This document shows, piece by piece, positions 53,401 to 63,605 of a stretch of DNA of 64,000 nt. The notes beneath the pieces are model-generated. The model was not told where the DNA came from. It did not search any database and saw nothing but the letters and a program-made list of their open reading frames with translations. The stretch's first letter is position 1. Each line of letters starts with the position of its first letter. The stretch spans positions 51,914,299-51,978,298 of the forward strand of contig CM072525.1 of assembly GCA_036898135.1 (NCBI GenBank), written 5' to 3'. Source of the DNA: Oncomelania hupensis. Lineage: Eukaryota > Mollusca > Gastropoda > Littorinimorpha > Pomatiopsidae. Both the position numbers and the translations under genes were made by a program.

Positions 53401-53822
53401 AGAAATACAAAGAAAATTGCCCCCGGAACCCCTACAAACATGCGTTACAGAAAATTCAAAATTATTATTAAAAAGAAAAGCAGCTCCACGTGAACTTGAG
53501 CTGTAAGAAGCAAAATAACATTTATATCCCCATTCAGATTCAACATAGTTTTCTAGCTTAGTATCAAAATGTGTATCTTGTAACAAATATATAGAATAGT
53601 TCTTACTTCTTAAATAATGAAATACATCCCTGCGTTTTTTTCATGTCCCCCAAACCTTGGCAGTTCATAGAGGCTATTATTAGTGATGATGTACACATGT
53701 TGGAAAAATATAAAACAACACACAGCAAACTATATTTGAAAATAAAATAAGTAAAATAAAATAAAAATATACACAGTTACTTAATATTACACAAACCAGA
53801 CAAAACCAGAAAATATAAATAA
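50463..53822 (-). mobile_element. L1/Tx1-like LINE, 5'-truncated, with 16-bp target duplication
   Basis: TGTTGAAAAGAAGAAT is present at 50,447-50,462 and 53,823-53,838, flush with the element. The minus-strand 3' end is an A-rich tail (T-run at 50,463-50,470). The element starts near the endonuclease of ORF2; ORF1 is absent. Duplication and A-tail indicate target-primed insertion. Confidence 0.85.
50881..53680 (-). pseudogene. L1/Tx1-like ORF2 (endonuclease, reverse transcriptase, zinc-binding end)
   Basis: Endonuclease: NCQGLGD (about 53,670), LQDTHFD, VNVYGPNKDD, CGDWNLVMN, RLDFFLIS and GYRTDHS (53,586-52,999). Reverse transcriptase: LINEDQTGFMKNRYLGDNVR, LCLDFEKVFDSLSW (52,680-52,372), LQYADDTELTLEGD (52,344-52,018). 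Then the L1-type connector (ITPIGRVAVLKSLILAKLVH, 52,037-51,282) and CSFCKGEKENIQHIFWSC zinc-binding end (51,246-50,881). Frame changes at an A7 near 53,640, around 52,990-52,680, near 52,370, near 52,030 and near 51,280 make it inactive; YADD is intact. Confidence 0.85.
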
Positions 53823-53838
53823 TGTTGAAAAGAAGAAT

Positions 53839-54180
53839 GATATAAAATATATGCTTTATTAAATTATGTTTTACAAAATATGTTTTACAGAAACACAATA
53901 TTATAATGTAAAAACCTGTTTACAATGAAGAGTGGAAAACATGACTATCTCTGTGAAAGTGTTAAAAGACAATTGCAGGAACAATGATTAGGTATAGAAA
54001 AACATGTAAGCCCATGATAATTAATATACATATATACAGCTATGTACAACACATACAGTTTTAATTTTAAAAAAAATAATAACAAGCATGCGCATGATAT
54101 AAGGCACACTTGAACATGATAAACACATAAAAAAGTTACAAGTAGAGAAATCAGTGCGGAAAAAGGATAAAATACAATAA
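53839..54180. other. No supported gene
   Basis: AT-rich stretch between the LINE target site and a capsid-gene fragment. It ends at the suggested inversion breakpoint. Confidence 0.5.
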
Positions 54181-54530
54181 TGCAGAATTCACACAAGCTA
54201 CAAAGAAAGTAAAGAAATACTGATTATTGAAAACAAAACAAAACACATACAAAGTTTACAATCATTTCACGAGTCATGCAGGACAAAGACCAATAATAAT
54301 CAAAATCATGCATTTGCAATTTATGTGCATGTGAGAAAAAATACGAACAAATACAGAGACAGACAAAAAATTTGTCTGAAAAGGTGTTTTGTTCATGTCT
54401 TGTTTGTGTGAATAAATAAATAGTATTCACAGATTATGATAACGGTGATGATGGTGATGACTGTGACGGTGATGAAGATATAGTTATGCATAGTGCTGGT
54501 ATCCATTGCGCTTGAGAAGGAACGAGAGAG
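54181..54530 (+). pseudogene. Polinton-like capsid gene 3' end and flank (third piece)
   Basis: Inverted copy of 45,110-45,455. The plus strand first encodes the last codons of the capsid protein (IKYNNAEFTQATKKVKKY and stop, about 54,189-54,243), then the same 3' flank to GGTATCCATTGCGCTTGAGA near 54,500. It lacks the rest of the gene, and the piece at 58,503 lacks just this end, so the two may be one gene cut by an inversion. Confidence 0.65.
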
Positions 54531-54565
54531 TGGCCATCATATGTTTAAAAAGTTCGAATGTATGT

Positions 54566-54960
54566 TGTCGCGTCACCCGAGCGGGTGCTGCGACGTTCAG
54601 CCCAAACAACGAGTGGTAAGAATAGAAACTCAAATAAAAGAACTAACACAAAATGCCAGATGACCAATCACACACTTTTATTCAACAATGTCACACACAC
54701 ACACACAGGATATGGGATACTAAACCACCCTCAACCCCTATCAAGACCCCCAACCCGGTATTTACTAAACAATTACCTCCATTGTCTAATTGAAAACCCC
54801 AGAACTATACACAACAGAATACCCACAACAGTATGCAACAACAATGACAATCAGTTAAATTTCAAATAAACACAATTCAAAGTTAAATCCACAATCAGAA
54901 AAGAATCTTGAAATTTAATCGTATAGAATTAACTAGCTTATAGTTCAAAGTCAATGTTCG
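54566..54960 (-). repeat. Partial LTR related to 38,413
   Basis: It starts TGTCGCGTCACCCGAGCGGG and follows the 38.4-kb LTR for at least 230 bp (CACTTTTATTCAACAATG; CCACCCTCAACCCCTATCAA). The far end is not clear. No internal retroelement region is next to it, so it is a solo or truncated LTR. Confidence 0.55.
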
Positions 54961-54975
54961 AAACCTAACTATCGA

Positions 54976-55607
54976 TTAATACTGCATGTTGAGTCTTAAA
55001 AAATCTGTACGAATTGGTATGGTATGGATATCTGCCACCGATGACAGAGGCACTGCTGCGTTTTGGATGCTGTCGACAATATCATTGATGACCTCCTTCT
55101 GCATATACTTGTTCCAGTGATTGCCAATCATGGCGCTGCTGTGGTAGGCCTGTCTCCTGATATTATGTTTCTGTAGGACAGCTTCAACAGCAGCGACAAC
55201 TGGTCCTTCATTTGATACAAATTCTAATTGACTATAGTTTATTTTATCACCTCGGTTTCGCATCGTGTGCATGTTTTTTGACACAACTTTGAAATTCGCT
55301 GGTTGTGTTTATCATTATATCTGGAAGATCTGCTGGTTTCTGTTTTGATAGTTCATCTGCAAGTTGTTTGTCTAGACTGTGACACTGAACTAGAGCTTCA
55401 TCATGTAGTGTGTCTTGGGCAAGAAAGGCCTGGCGGTGCCCAATCCTCTCCAGGCTGTTGGCCACAGCCGAAATCCACGAATACAGTGTGGCTCGCCTTG
55501 GCCCTGAACACGTGGTCGTTGAACCTGTAGTAACGTGAGGTTCCTCCGCCCTGGCCGGTGACTTCTGTGTAAAAGACTTTCGCCCAGTGATGCCGTGCTA
55601 ACATCAC
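54976..55607 (-). pseudogene. Unrecognised transposon-like coding fragments
   Basis: Three minus-strand frames in series: MLARHHWAKVFYTEVTGQGG (55,607-55,401), ERIGHRQAFLAQDTLHDEAL (55,465-55,247) and YSQLEFVSNEGPVVAAVEAV with RQAYHSSAMIGNHWNKYM (55,284-54,976). The last motif resembles one in repeated uncharacterised invertebrate proteins. CTTACGACACCCCGGGAAAC near 55,623 follows. I cannot name the element. Confidence 0.35.
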
Positions 55608-55979
55608 CCCTGTTAGTCGCCTCTTACGACACCCCGGGAAACGTTGGGTCTATTCTAATTAATGCCCGAACCCACAGAGCACACATTTCTAACATTGTTT
55701 TGAAACCATAATTTGGACTCTTTCATAGAATCTACAAACCGCCATGTTCTGGTTGGCCCTGTCTAGTACCCTACAATATCCGTTTGCCAGCTTTCAATTC
55801 AACCGGACAATAAACACTCAAACTTGAAAATGAGTAGCATGGTTTGAATTACCACTTTGCATTGTATGTATTTTCAGGATGATTGTTTTAAAATAAACTT
55901 AATTTCAGGAAATGCTATCCGCTTTGGTTTCAGAGTACCCAGCCTCATTAATGTTGCTTTTGTATGTGTGGCAAAACAG

Positions 55980-57015
55980 ATGCTGCTACTCCTGCGTTTT
56001 TCATCGATATTAACGATTGCAACTCAGAGAAGTTGGCAATTCAAATCAATGGAACAGAAGGCATTGTCAACGCTTTCATCAATAAACAAACATTAAACAG
56101 ATTTAGTATTTGTCTCTTCCAGATCACTGTTCCACATAATCTTCATCTCAAGGCATATGGACAGTTTGTTGGAGTAGATAAAAGGCCGTGCAACGGTTCA
56201 ACTGTAGTGAGGCTGAACGATGTTAATTTATTCAGTTATCGTTCAAACAACTCTTTGGAATCTAACAAAGACAAAGGTTTATTGTTTTGCACTCCTCGCA
56301 ATCAACTGGACATTAACGCTCTAGGCTTAGTCAATGAAGACCGATTGCCTCTAATTATAGTTCCCGGTAATACACTGTATGTATTGATCGAAGACAGTCA
56401 AATTCCTGAAGACTTTTGGGTGTATTTTGAGGCACTTCAAGACAATGTATTATATGGATCTTTTATCCAATTGAATGAATCACTCACCTCTGGCTTCCTA
56501 ACTCTGCCTGGATTTCAGGAAAACCTTAACTACCCAGTAGGACTACGATTGTCTCACACACTTCATCTTCCAGAAAATTCCGTTTTAATGATCAGCTTTC
56601 ATAGATTTCAAGTGTATAGAGTTTACACTACATACCCTTGTTATTACGATGTTATGGAATTGAGAACTATTGACCTTGACGGTACAACTACAGTACTTTG
56701 GCAGACATGTGGTGAACAACACATCATGGCAACGCTGTACGTTACCTCCGTTTTCGTATATTTTGAAAGCAAGGAAATTCCATCTGCGTTTATCCGCACA
56801 CCATCCAGCGGCATTTTAATGCATTATTCATACCACAAACTCAACGAGTCAATCACTCAACTGTCCAGTGGTCAGTTTAACTGCTCAAGACACTACAAGG
56901 CGTTCCGGCAACACCTGGACTGTAACTTAAGACAGGAGTGTCAGGAAGGGGAGGACGAGACAGAAGACTGTCCTTACACCAGTTATCAATGCAGACCAGA
57001 ATCTCTACACATTCA
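55980..57015 (+). CDS. Host exon: two CUB-like domains plus LDL-receptor class A
   Basis: A long open frame. Exon edges are inferred: acceptor TTTTGTATGTGTGGCAAAACAG before 55,980 and donor ATTCAG/GTAGCC after 57,015. First CUB-like block: INDCNSEKLAIQINGTEG to VYFEALQDN; second: GFLTLPGFQENLNYPVGLRL to FVYFESKEIPSAF. Then the LDLa module with CSRHYKAF, LDCNLRQECQEGEDETEDC, with the acidic calcium-binding residues kept. N-glycosylation sites are frequent (for example INGT, LNES). In molluscs such modules belong to large receptors, including GRL101-like receptors with leucine-rich repeats and seven membrane helices. No other exon of the gene is seen here. It looks selected, unlike its surroundings; a lone duplicated exon is possible. 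Confidence 0.65.
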
Positions 57016-57600
57016 GGTAGCCATTTGTTGTTACAGTGTTGTATGTGATAGATAAGAAAACTGAACCTTTAACGCCCCACCATCTTCACCCCCTAATTTA
57101 TCTTAAAACATGAGCTTTTTGAGTACTTTAACACCACACTCTTCACTCATTCCTCACCCACCCTATTTCTTTAAAAAATATATGCTATTTTAAAGCGTCT
57201 TAAATCATGTTTTGAATTAAGCCCCTCATTCTCAAAATACATTTTTTTCACTAACTACTCATGCCCCACGCCCTCGCATGCAATCTTTCCTTAAATAAAA
57301 GCAGAAAAAGGCAATCGCCAAAGTCAAACGAAGCTCTCCATGTGTTACGAAATGATGCTTGCATGACTATGACTAGTTAAACATTAAAAATTATTGCTGT
57401 TGCTTCTAATTCTGTTCGATTTACACAGATTAGCATTTCGCAACGGTATACTTTGTTAAGATGAGCATAATTATTATCGACCATATTTAATAGTTGCGTC
57501 TCTTGATTTGCTTTTGTTAGTTCTCACCAGTAGGCTAATAATACTATTCCCCATTTCCTGCCTAGAACCAAGAAGGCACTGTTATATACATAAGCCTAAA
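57016..57600 (+). other. Probable intron, AT-rich
   Basis: It follows the GTAGCC donor. No open frame or known repeat. Confidence 0.4.
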
Positions 57601-58495
57601 CTTTACAGTGAAGTGAAGTGAAGTAAGTAGATTACCGTCCCCGGACACATAAGCATATAGGGGACTTGGCTGGAAGACTGCCGATGAATAAGAAGGCGTG
57701 TTGAAGAAGATGACAACGGTGAAATAAGAGGTCATGATGCTGAAGACAAGTCGCTTGAAGATGGAGCGCTCGAAGGCAGCTACGACAAACGGAGTAGGAA
57801 ATCAGAATGCGTCAGTAGAGCCGATGTAGTAAGAAAAACAGTGGAGGAAGAAACGCATGGGTGCGTGCCAGGGTGCCAAAGGTCCGTCCGGGAGGAGATA
57901 TGCCGATGAGGCGCACAAAGAGGAAGTCGATGCGTCCGTGTGAAGATGGCCAAGCAAGCCGCGAAGAGGGTGTAGAGCAAACAGTGGGACGCCGCTGGCG
58001 GTGTAGGCACCTGCAGTCCGGAGTTTGCCAGGCTCCACAGGGAATCCCACGTTGCCCTAACGTAGTGAAAGAGGGAGAGCAACCGATGGTCAGGCGGACG
58101 GAAGTCCAGCGAAGCGGCGCCTGCGACGCAAAACGACCGGCGCAAGGCCAGCGGAGCCCTACAGGTAAGAAAATGTAGGTTGAATGTTGAGTCGGAGATA
58201 CGTCTCGGAATCACCCTCAGGCAATGGAGGCAATGTTGACTTCTGGACTGCCACCCACGGGACGGTGCGTCCTCCTCATCTCATGCCGCCATGTCTGCGG
58301 GACTGAACGATACTCCTAGGAGTTTCCCCGCAGGAAGCAAAGCCGAACTGACATTGGACCGCCGGTAGTCTCGACCTCAGGAATGGCAAGAAGATTGGCT
58401 AAGTCCGCAGTCGGAATGGAGAGCGCCCCTGCGCAGAGCAGGCTGCCACTCCTGCTCAGGCGACGAACGCCGCAAGAATGGTTGAACTTTACAAC
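57601..58495. other. GC-rich block, probably a repeat
   Basis: It starts with GTGAAGTGAAGTGAAGTAAG (57,608-57,628), followed by ATTACCGTCCCCGGACACAT. It is much more GC-rich than both flanks up to about 58,495. Frames are open on both strands (for example 57,780-58,214, minus), but they have no recognisable domain, and length is explained by GC content. It may be a repeat; function unknown. Confidence 0.35.
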
Positions 58496-58502
58496 TTCTA
58501 AC

Positions 58503-58767
58503 AGGTTAATTTATGTTGATGTTCCATAATGCATCTAATAAATCCTGATTATATTGTCTGTAGCAGACGATCCTATCATTATAAATTGCTAGTTTGTCAT
58601 ATTAGCCCCTATTCATCCTACTGAGTTCAGCGTGAGTAATTAATTCATATTCAAGTGCGATGTTTGAGATTGTATAGCTAGCATCATTGTCATAACTAAT
58701 TACAACTTGAGAATAATCATTGAAAATAATTTCGTAAGACAGCCTGTCTTTAACTGAACCTTGATGG
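58503..58767 (-). pseudogene. Polinton-like capsid gene copy 2, C-terminal part
   Basis: The minus strand encodes DRLSYEIIFNDYSQVVISYD, ASYTISNIALEYELITHAEL and, in a shifted frame after a stop, the part matching YDRI; it is lost near 58,503, before the SPARSFKG segment. It is continuous with 63,606-64,000 once the inserted gypsy and one GATGG are removed. Confidence 0.7.
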
Positions 58768-59007
58768 TGTAATATTTGTGAGTTACCTTCTGTAACACAC
58801 ACAGACGCACACACACACACACACATGAACTAAGTATTGGATAAACATGATTACATACTCACCCAGCTAATTAATACATTTGCTGTCTTGAATTTTATTT
58901 GGCATTCTGATGCGAGATTTGAAGCAGAGAGCATGGAATAAAGATTGAGAGACTACACCCATTGTCGTCGTGTCTTCTTTGTGCCTGTTCTGCCTGACTC
59001 TTTTACA
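58768..59007 (+). repeat. Left LTR of the young gypsy
   Basis: It starts TGTAATATTTGTGAG and ends CTGACTCTTTTACA. It includes a CA repeat (58,807-58,824) and a GGAATAAAG polyadenylation-like signal (about 58,935). A hydrophobic-looking frame on the minus strand is LTR sequence. Confidence 0.95.
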
Positions 59008-59024
59008 TGGTGTCAGAGAGAGGA
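59008..59024 (+). other. Primer-binding site
   Basis: TGGTGTCAGAGAGAGG starts directly after the LTR; TGG pairs with tRNA CCA. The tRNA is not identified. Confidence 0.7.
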
Positions 59025-59045
59025 AACGACTTACAACCAGGAAGA

Positions 59046-60320
59046 ATGGCTTCGAATATGCAGAACCCATGCATCCAATGGGACTCCAGAAATCTACAAG
59101 AAGAATGGAGAAAATTCAGACAACACGCAGATCTGATGTTTGCAGGACCCCTGCACAAAGCAACAGAAGCGGAGCGATGTGCCTATCTCCTGATCTGGGC
59201 AGGTGAGAAAGGTAGAGAAGTGTTCAACACGTGGAACCTGTCAACAGAAGATGGACGGAAGCTACAAACACTGTACGACAAATTTGAAAAACACACAACA
59301 CCGAAGAAAAACACCTTGTTCGCCAGGTACATCTTTCTGAACAGAAAACAGCAAGTCGAAGAGACTTTTGAGAAATACATCACAGACATCCGAACTTTGG
59401 TCAAAGACTGCGCATATCGTGAAGCTGACGAAATGGTACGAGATATGATCGTGTGCGGGATCACCTCACAAGACGCCAGAGAGAAACTGCTGCAGGTGGG
59501 TGACCAGCTGACCATGGATAAGGCAATAGATATCGTGAACACACACGAAGCGACTAAGCAACAACTTGCGGTGATGCAGAAAGAAGAGACCGTAGAAATT
59601 GTTAAAATGCGACGACCAGAGAATACTTATACTTCTAGAGACCGTCGACAGTATACCAGCAGAGACAGCAGATACGAGAACAGACAAACCCTCACAAACG
59701 ACTGCAGAAATTGCGGTCAACATCACGGAAAAAAGGCATGCCCAGCGTTTGGTAAACAGTGCAGCAACTGCAAGAAAATGAACCACTTCTCAAAGGTATG
59801 CAGATCGAGAAGTGCAACAAGGACTGTGCACCACGTAGAAAAAGAAGAGAACGAAGACGAAAACGCATCCTTCACTATCGACGTCATTGCAGACGGAAGA
59901 GACGACCCCAACACGGCCTACGCCAACATCGCCATGGAAACGGGCGACGTTCTACGCTTCAAGGTCGACACCGGAGCCCAAACCAACGTAATTCCATACA
60001 AAACGTACAGAAAGATGTCAACACAACCACCATTCAAGCCAGGCAACGCTAATTTGTTTGGGTATGCAGGTCAGAAAATTGACGTCAGAGGAGTTATGGA
60101 TCTCCGCTGTTCCTACAAAAACAAAGAGTACTACGGCACATTCTACGTCGCTGAAACCTCCGGTCACTCACAGCCTGTCATGGGTCTTCAGGCGTCACTC
60201 CAGCTACAAATCATCAAAATGGTGCTGGCTGTCACTCACACCGATCTTACCAAAGAAACGGTACTCACCGAGTACGACCATTTTTTGACAACGGCCTTGG
60301 AAACCTTGAGGGAGAAGTGA
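59046..60320 (+). CDS. gag: Gag-protease
   Basis: I choose ATG 59,046 (MASNMQNPCIQWDSRNLQEE) because the earlier in-frame ATG at 59,007 overlaps the LTR end and primer-binding site. About 424 residues: capsid-like helical region (to about 200), two zinc knuckles CRNCGQHHGKKAC and CSNCKKMNHFSKVC (about 220-251), then an aspartic protease with FKVDTGAQTNVIP (about 305-317) and a GLQASLQLQII end. The last codons overlap pol in the -1 frame, with a slippery heptamer at 60,281. No break; probably functional. Confidence 0.9.
   Translation: MASNMQNPCIQWDSRNLQEEWRKFRQHADLMFAGPLHKATEAERCAYLLIWAGEKGREVFNTWNLSTEDGRKLQTLYDKFEKHTTPKKNTLFARYIFLNRKQQVEETFEKYITDIRTLVKDCAYREADEMVRDMIVCGITSQDAREKLLQVGDQLTMDKAIDIVNTHEATKQQLAVMQKEETVEIVKMRRPENTYTSRDRRQYTSRDSRYENRQTLTNDCRNCGQHHGKKACPAFGKQCSNCKKMNHFSKVCRSRSATRTVHHVEKEENEDENASFTIDVIADGRDDPNTAYANIAMETGDVLRFKVDTGAQTNVIPYKTYRKMSTQPPFKPGNANLFGYAGQKIDVRGVMDLRCSYKNKEYYGTFYVAETSGHSQPVMGLQASLQLQIIKMVLAVTHTDLTKETVLTEYDHFLTTALETLREK
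60281..60287 (+). promoter_or_regulatory. -1 ribosomal frameshift site T TTT TTG
   Basis: In the gag frame the codons are CAT TTT TTG, an X XXY YYZ heptamer. Slipping one base back gives HFF then DNGLETLEGEVNIHLKEGA, which leads into reverse transcriptase. The gag stop is 31 bases downstream (60,318-60,320). A downstream stimulatory structure was not established. Confidence 0.75.
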
Positions 60321-63010
60321 ATATCCATTTGAAAGAAGGCGCAGTTCCGGTTATCCACCCTCCAAGACGCATACCTCACGCATTGAGAGATCGCCTAAAG
60401 CACGAGCTAAACGCCATGGAAAAGGCAGGAGTCATCGCCAAGGTCACACAGCCCACAGACTGGGTCAACTCATTAGTTGTAGTAGAGAAACCTAACGGAA
60501 AATTGCGTATCTGTCTCGACCCCAAAGACTTGAACCTTGCGATTAGACGACCACACTACAGCATGCCAACATTAGAGGACGCGTTGGCAAAGATACCAGG
60601 CGCCAAGTACTTCAGCAAACTCGACGCGAAATCGGGTTACTAGCAAATGACGCTAACTAAGAAAGCATCATATTTAATTACTTTCAATTCGCCATTGGGA
60701 CGATACCGCTTCATTCGAATGCCTTTTGACCTGATCAATTCACAAGACGAGTTTCAAAGAAAAATGGACGAGACGTTTGAAGGCATCCCCGGAGTGGTGG
60801 CGCTGATTGACGACATACTAGTATCTGGGCGTACCAAGAAAGAGCACGACAAAAACCTGAGGGCAGCTCTGGACAAGGCTTCTGAAAAACACATCAAGCT
60901 GAATCCTGACAAGCTCGTCATCGGTGTACAAGAAGTTGAGTACTTCGGTCACGTGATAACGGATGACGGCGTGAAGCCCGACCCTGCCAAAGTAAAAGCC
61001 ATACAAAACATGTCACCGCCAGCTGACAAGAAAGAACTGGAGACCATGCTTGGCATGGTAACCTACCTCTCCAAATTTGCCCCGAATCTTGCCGACATGA
61101 CAAAACCGCTCAGAGACCTCCTTAAAGAGGAGAACGAATTCATTTGGGATTCACAACAACAGTTAGCCTGGGACAACATCAAAACAACACTTGGTAGCCA
61201 ACCTGTTCTTGCGCTCTATGACACGTCCAAGAAAATCACATTGCAGGTTGACGCCAGCAAGTATGGCCTGGGAGCAGCGCTCTTCCAAGACGACAGACCT
61301 GTAGCATACGCGTCAAAATCGCTCAACAAAACAGAACAAAACTACGCCCAAATCGAGAAAGAACTATACGCAATCGTGTTCGGGTGCGAGAGATTCCATC
61401 AGTACATCTACGGCCAGGACCAAGTCCTAGTACAATCAGACCACAAACCTCTTGAAACAATCATGAAAAAGCCACTGGCATCTGCGCCACCGCGCCTTCA
61501 GAGAATGCTGCTGAAACTGCAGAAATACAGCATCAAAGTCGTGCATGTTTCGGGCAAGAAGATCCCTGTTGCGGACACGCTGTCAAGAAAATCACTGCCA
61601 GCTGAACCAAGTGACGTCACAGAAGACCTAGACACACAGATCCACTGTATCGTGAAGAACCTGCCAGTTAGCGATGAAAAGATGAACCTATTAAGGCAGG
61701 CCACCGCTGAAGATCGCAACCTTGATACCCTTAGAGCCTATATTCATCAAGGCTGGCCAGAATCGAGACAGCAATGCCACAAGAAGGCCGAAGACTTCTG
61801 GAATTTCAGAGATGAGCTCTCTGTCATCGACGGCGTCATCTTTAAAGGGGAGAGAATTTTTGTTCCCAAAGCCTTGCGACCCGACATGCTGAGCAAGATC
61901 CACGCAAGCCACCTGGGCGTAGAGAAATGCCTACAGCGAGCGCGAAAACTGCTGTTCTGGCCAAGAATGGCTAACGACATACAGGAAACAATCGTCAAAT
62001 GTGAAATTTGCAACCAGCGACAAAAAGCCAACTGCAAGGAACCCATGATACCACACGAAATACCATCACGACCTTGGCAGAAACTGGCCACAGACATCTT
62101 CACGTGGAACAATAAAAATTACCTCGTGACGGTGGACTTCTACAGCCGCTATTTTGAGCTAGATGAGTTACAGACAACAACGTCAACAGCTGTAATTCGG
62201 AAACTGTCTGCTCATTTTGCCCGCCATTGTATTCCGGAGACGTTGATAAGCGACAACGGCCCGCAGTTCTCCTCCGACGAGTTTGCCAGTTTTGAGACCT
62301 CGTGGGACTTTAAACATATCACCTCATGCCCACGATACCCACAGTCCAACGGCCTGGCAGAAAAGACTGTGCAGACTGTGAAGAACCTTCTTGACAAAGC
62401 AAAGGCAGCTAAAACATCGCCCCTGCTCAGCATCCTGGAATATCGGAACACGCCAGTGGACGACCTGGCCAGTCCAGCACAGCTACTAATGGGTCGTCAA
62501 CTACGATCTGTCCTCCCCACATCCACAAATGAGCTGGAGCCAAAAGTCATCAACCCACAGAAGGTCATGAACAAACACAAACAGTGCCAAACAAGACAGA
62601 AGAATTACTATGATCGTTCAAGTCGTCCCCTTCCAACTCTGAAAACAGGGGAGGAAGTGTTCGTACAACTCGCTCCTGGCGACCACTGGAAACCAGCATG
62701 TGTGAAGTCAGCCGGCAAAACGCCACGGTCTTACCAGGTGCAGACAGATGACGGAAAAACGTATCGTCGTAATCGTCGCTTTATCAGAAAACAACCACGG
62801 CAAAGCTTTATGCCAACGTCATATGAGGACACAGAAAATCTTCCCGATATATACGATGTGAAGACACCAGAAGAAACAAAGAACGAAAAAACTGCCCAAA
62901 ATGGAGCAGACCTGGAACCGCGAGCGGACGAATACACAACCATATGTGGTAGACCTATTAGGCAACCACAAAGACTAAGATACAATCAGAGATTTGACAT
63001 CGAGAACTGA
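60288..63010 (+). pseudogene. pol: Pol (RT-RNase H-integrase) with one amber codon
   Basis: A frame of about 907 codons in the -1 phase to gag. Reverse transcriptase begins VIHPPRRIPHALRDRLKHEL; LICLDP-like block KLRICLDPKDLNLAIRRPHY; then AKSGY, TAG at 60,641-60,643, QMTLTKK. Most relatives have Trp at this position (GYWQ), so TGG to TAG is likely. After it: FIRMPFDLINSQDEFQRKMD, LIDDILVSG, RNase H (LQVDASKYGLGAALFQ), integrase zinc finger (HLGVEKC to CEICNQRQ), core LATDIFTWN, LISDNGPQFSSDEF, NGLAEKTVQ. All catalytic residues are seen except those cut off by the stop. Not functional unless the stop is read through or is a sequence error. Confidence 0.9.
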
Positions 63011-63356
63011 ACCACCAACATTGACTATGATAATCAAAAAATGTTATTGAATGATTTAAATAAATCTTGAATTAGTTCTGATGCTGTGGCAAATACGCGT
63101 CTGCTATTAAGGACTGATATTCTTCATTGCGTCATCAATTGTCAATATGGCTTCTTTTTTTTTTAATTTAACCTCTAGACATGTATTTATATTCGGATTG
63201 AAAATGTTACACTTATGAAATTTGCATGTGGGATTCGTGTGTAAGAATATAGAGGAATGAATGTTGGAATATTTCCACAGACCTATTATTATATTTCCAG
63301 TTGTAAATCCTTCATTTATTTGTTTCGTGCTAATTTTCATTTTGAAAGAAGGGAGA
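63011..63356 (+). other. Gypsy 3' untranslated region and polypurine tract
   Basis: AT-rich, no gene; it ends GAAAGAAGGGAGA (63,344-63,356), a polypurine tract directly before the right LTR. Confidence 0.7.
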
Positions 63357-63600
63357 TGTAATATTTGTGAGTTACCTTCTGTAACACACACAGACGCACA
63401 CACACACACACACACACACGAACTAAGTATTGGATAAACATGATTACATACTCACCCAGCTAATTAATACATTTGCTTTCTTGAATTTTATTTGGCATTC
63501 TGATGCGAGATTTGAAGCAGAGAGCATGGAATAAAGATTGAGAGACTACACCCATTGTCGTCGTGTCTTCTTTGTGCCTGTTCTGCCTGACTCTTTTACA
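63357..63600 (+). repeat. Right LTR of the young gypsy
   Basis: Same ends as the left LTR; a longer CA run; CTTTCTTG in place of CTGTCTTG near 63,476. Confidence 0.95.
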
Positions 63601-63605
63601 GATGG

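Larger units (their letters stand above)
58768..63600 (+). mobile_element. Young Ty3/gypsy LTR retrotransposon inside the capsid relic
   Basis: LTRs of 240 bp (58,768-59,007) and 244 bp (63,357-63,600) differ by about one substitution, the CA-repeat length and one nearby base. GATGG is duplicated (58,763-58,767; 63,601-63,605). Primer-binding site, gag-protease, pol and polypurine tract are all present. The order is gag, protease, reverse transcriptase, RNase H, integrase. The only obvious lesion is one amber codon in pol. Confidence 0.95.

Noticed and set aside
57780..58214. Receptor-like minus-strand frame of 144 codons near the host exon
   Set aside because: Open frames occur on both strands in this GC-rich block, and no membrane-receptor motif or splice site supports it.
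58602..58826. A separate gene with a CVCVCASVCVTEGN start
   Set aside because: The first part is translated LTR CA-repeat, and the second part is the capsid relic; the fusion is caused by the gypsy insertion.
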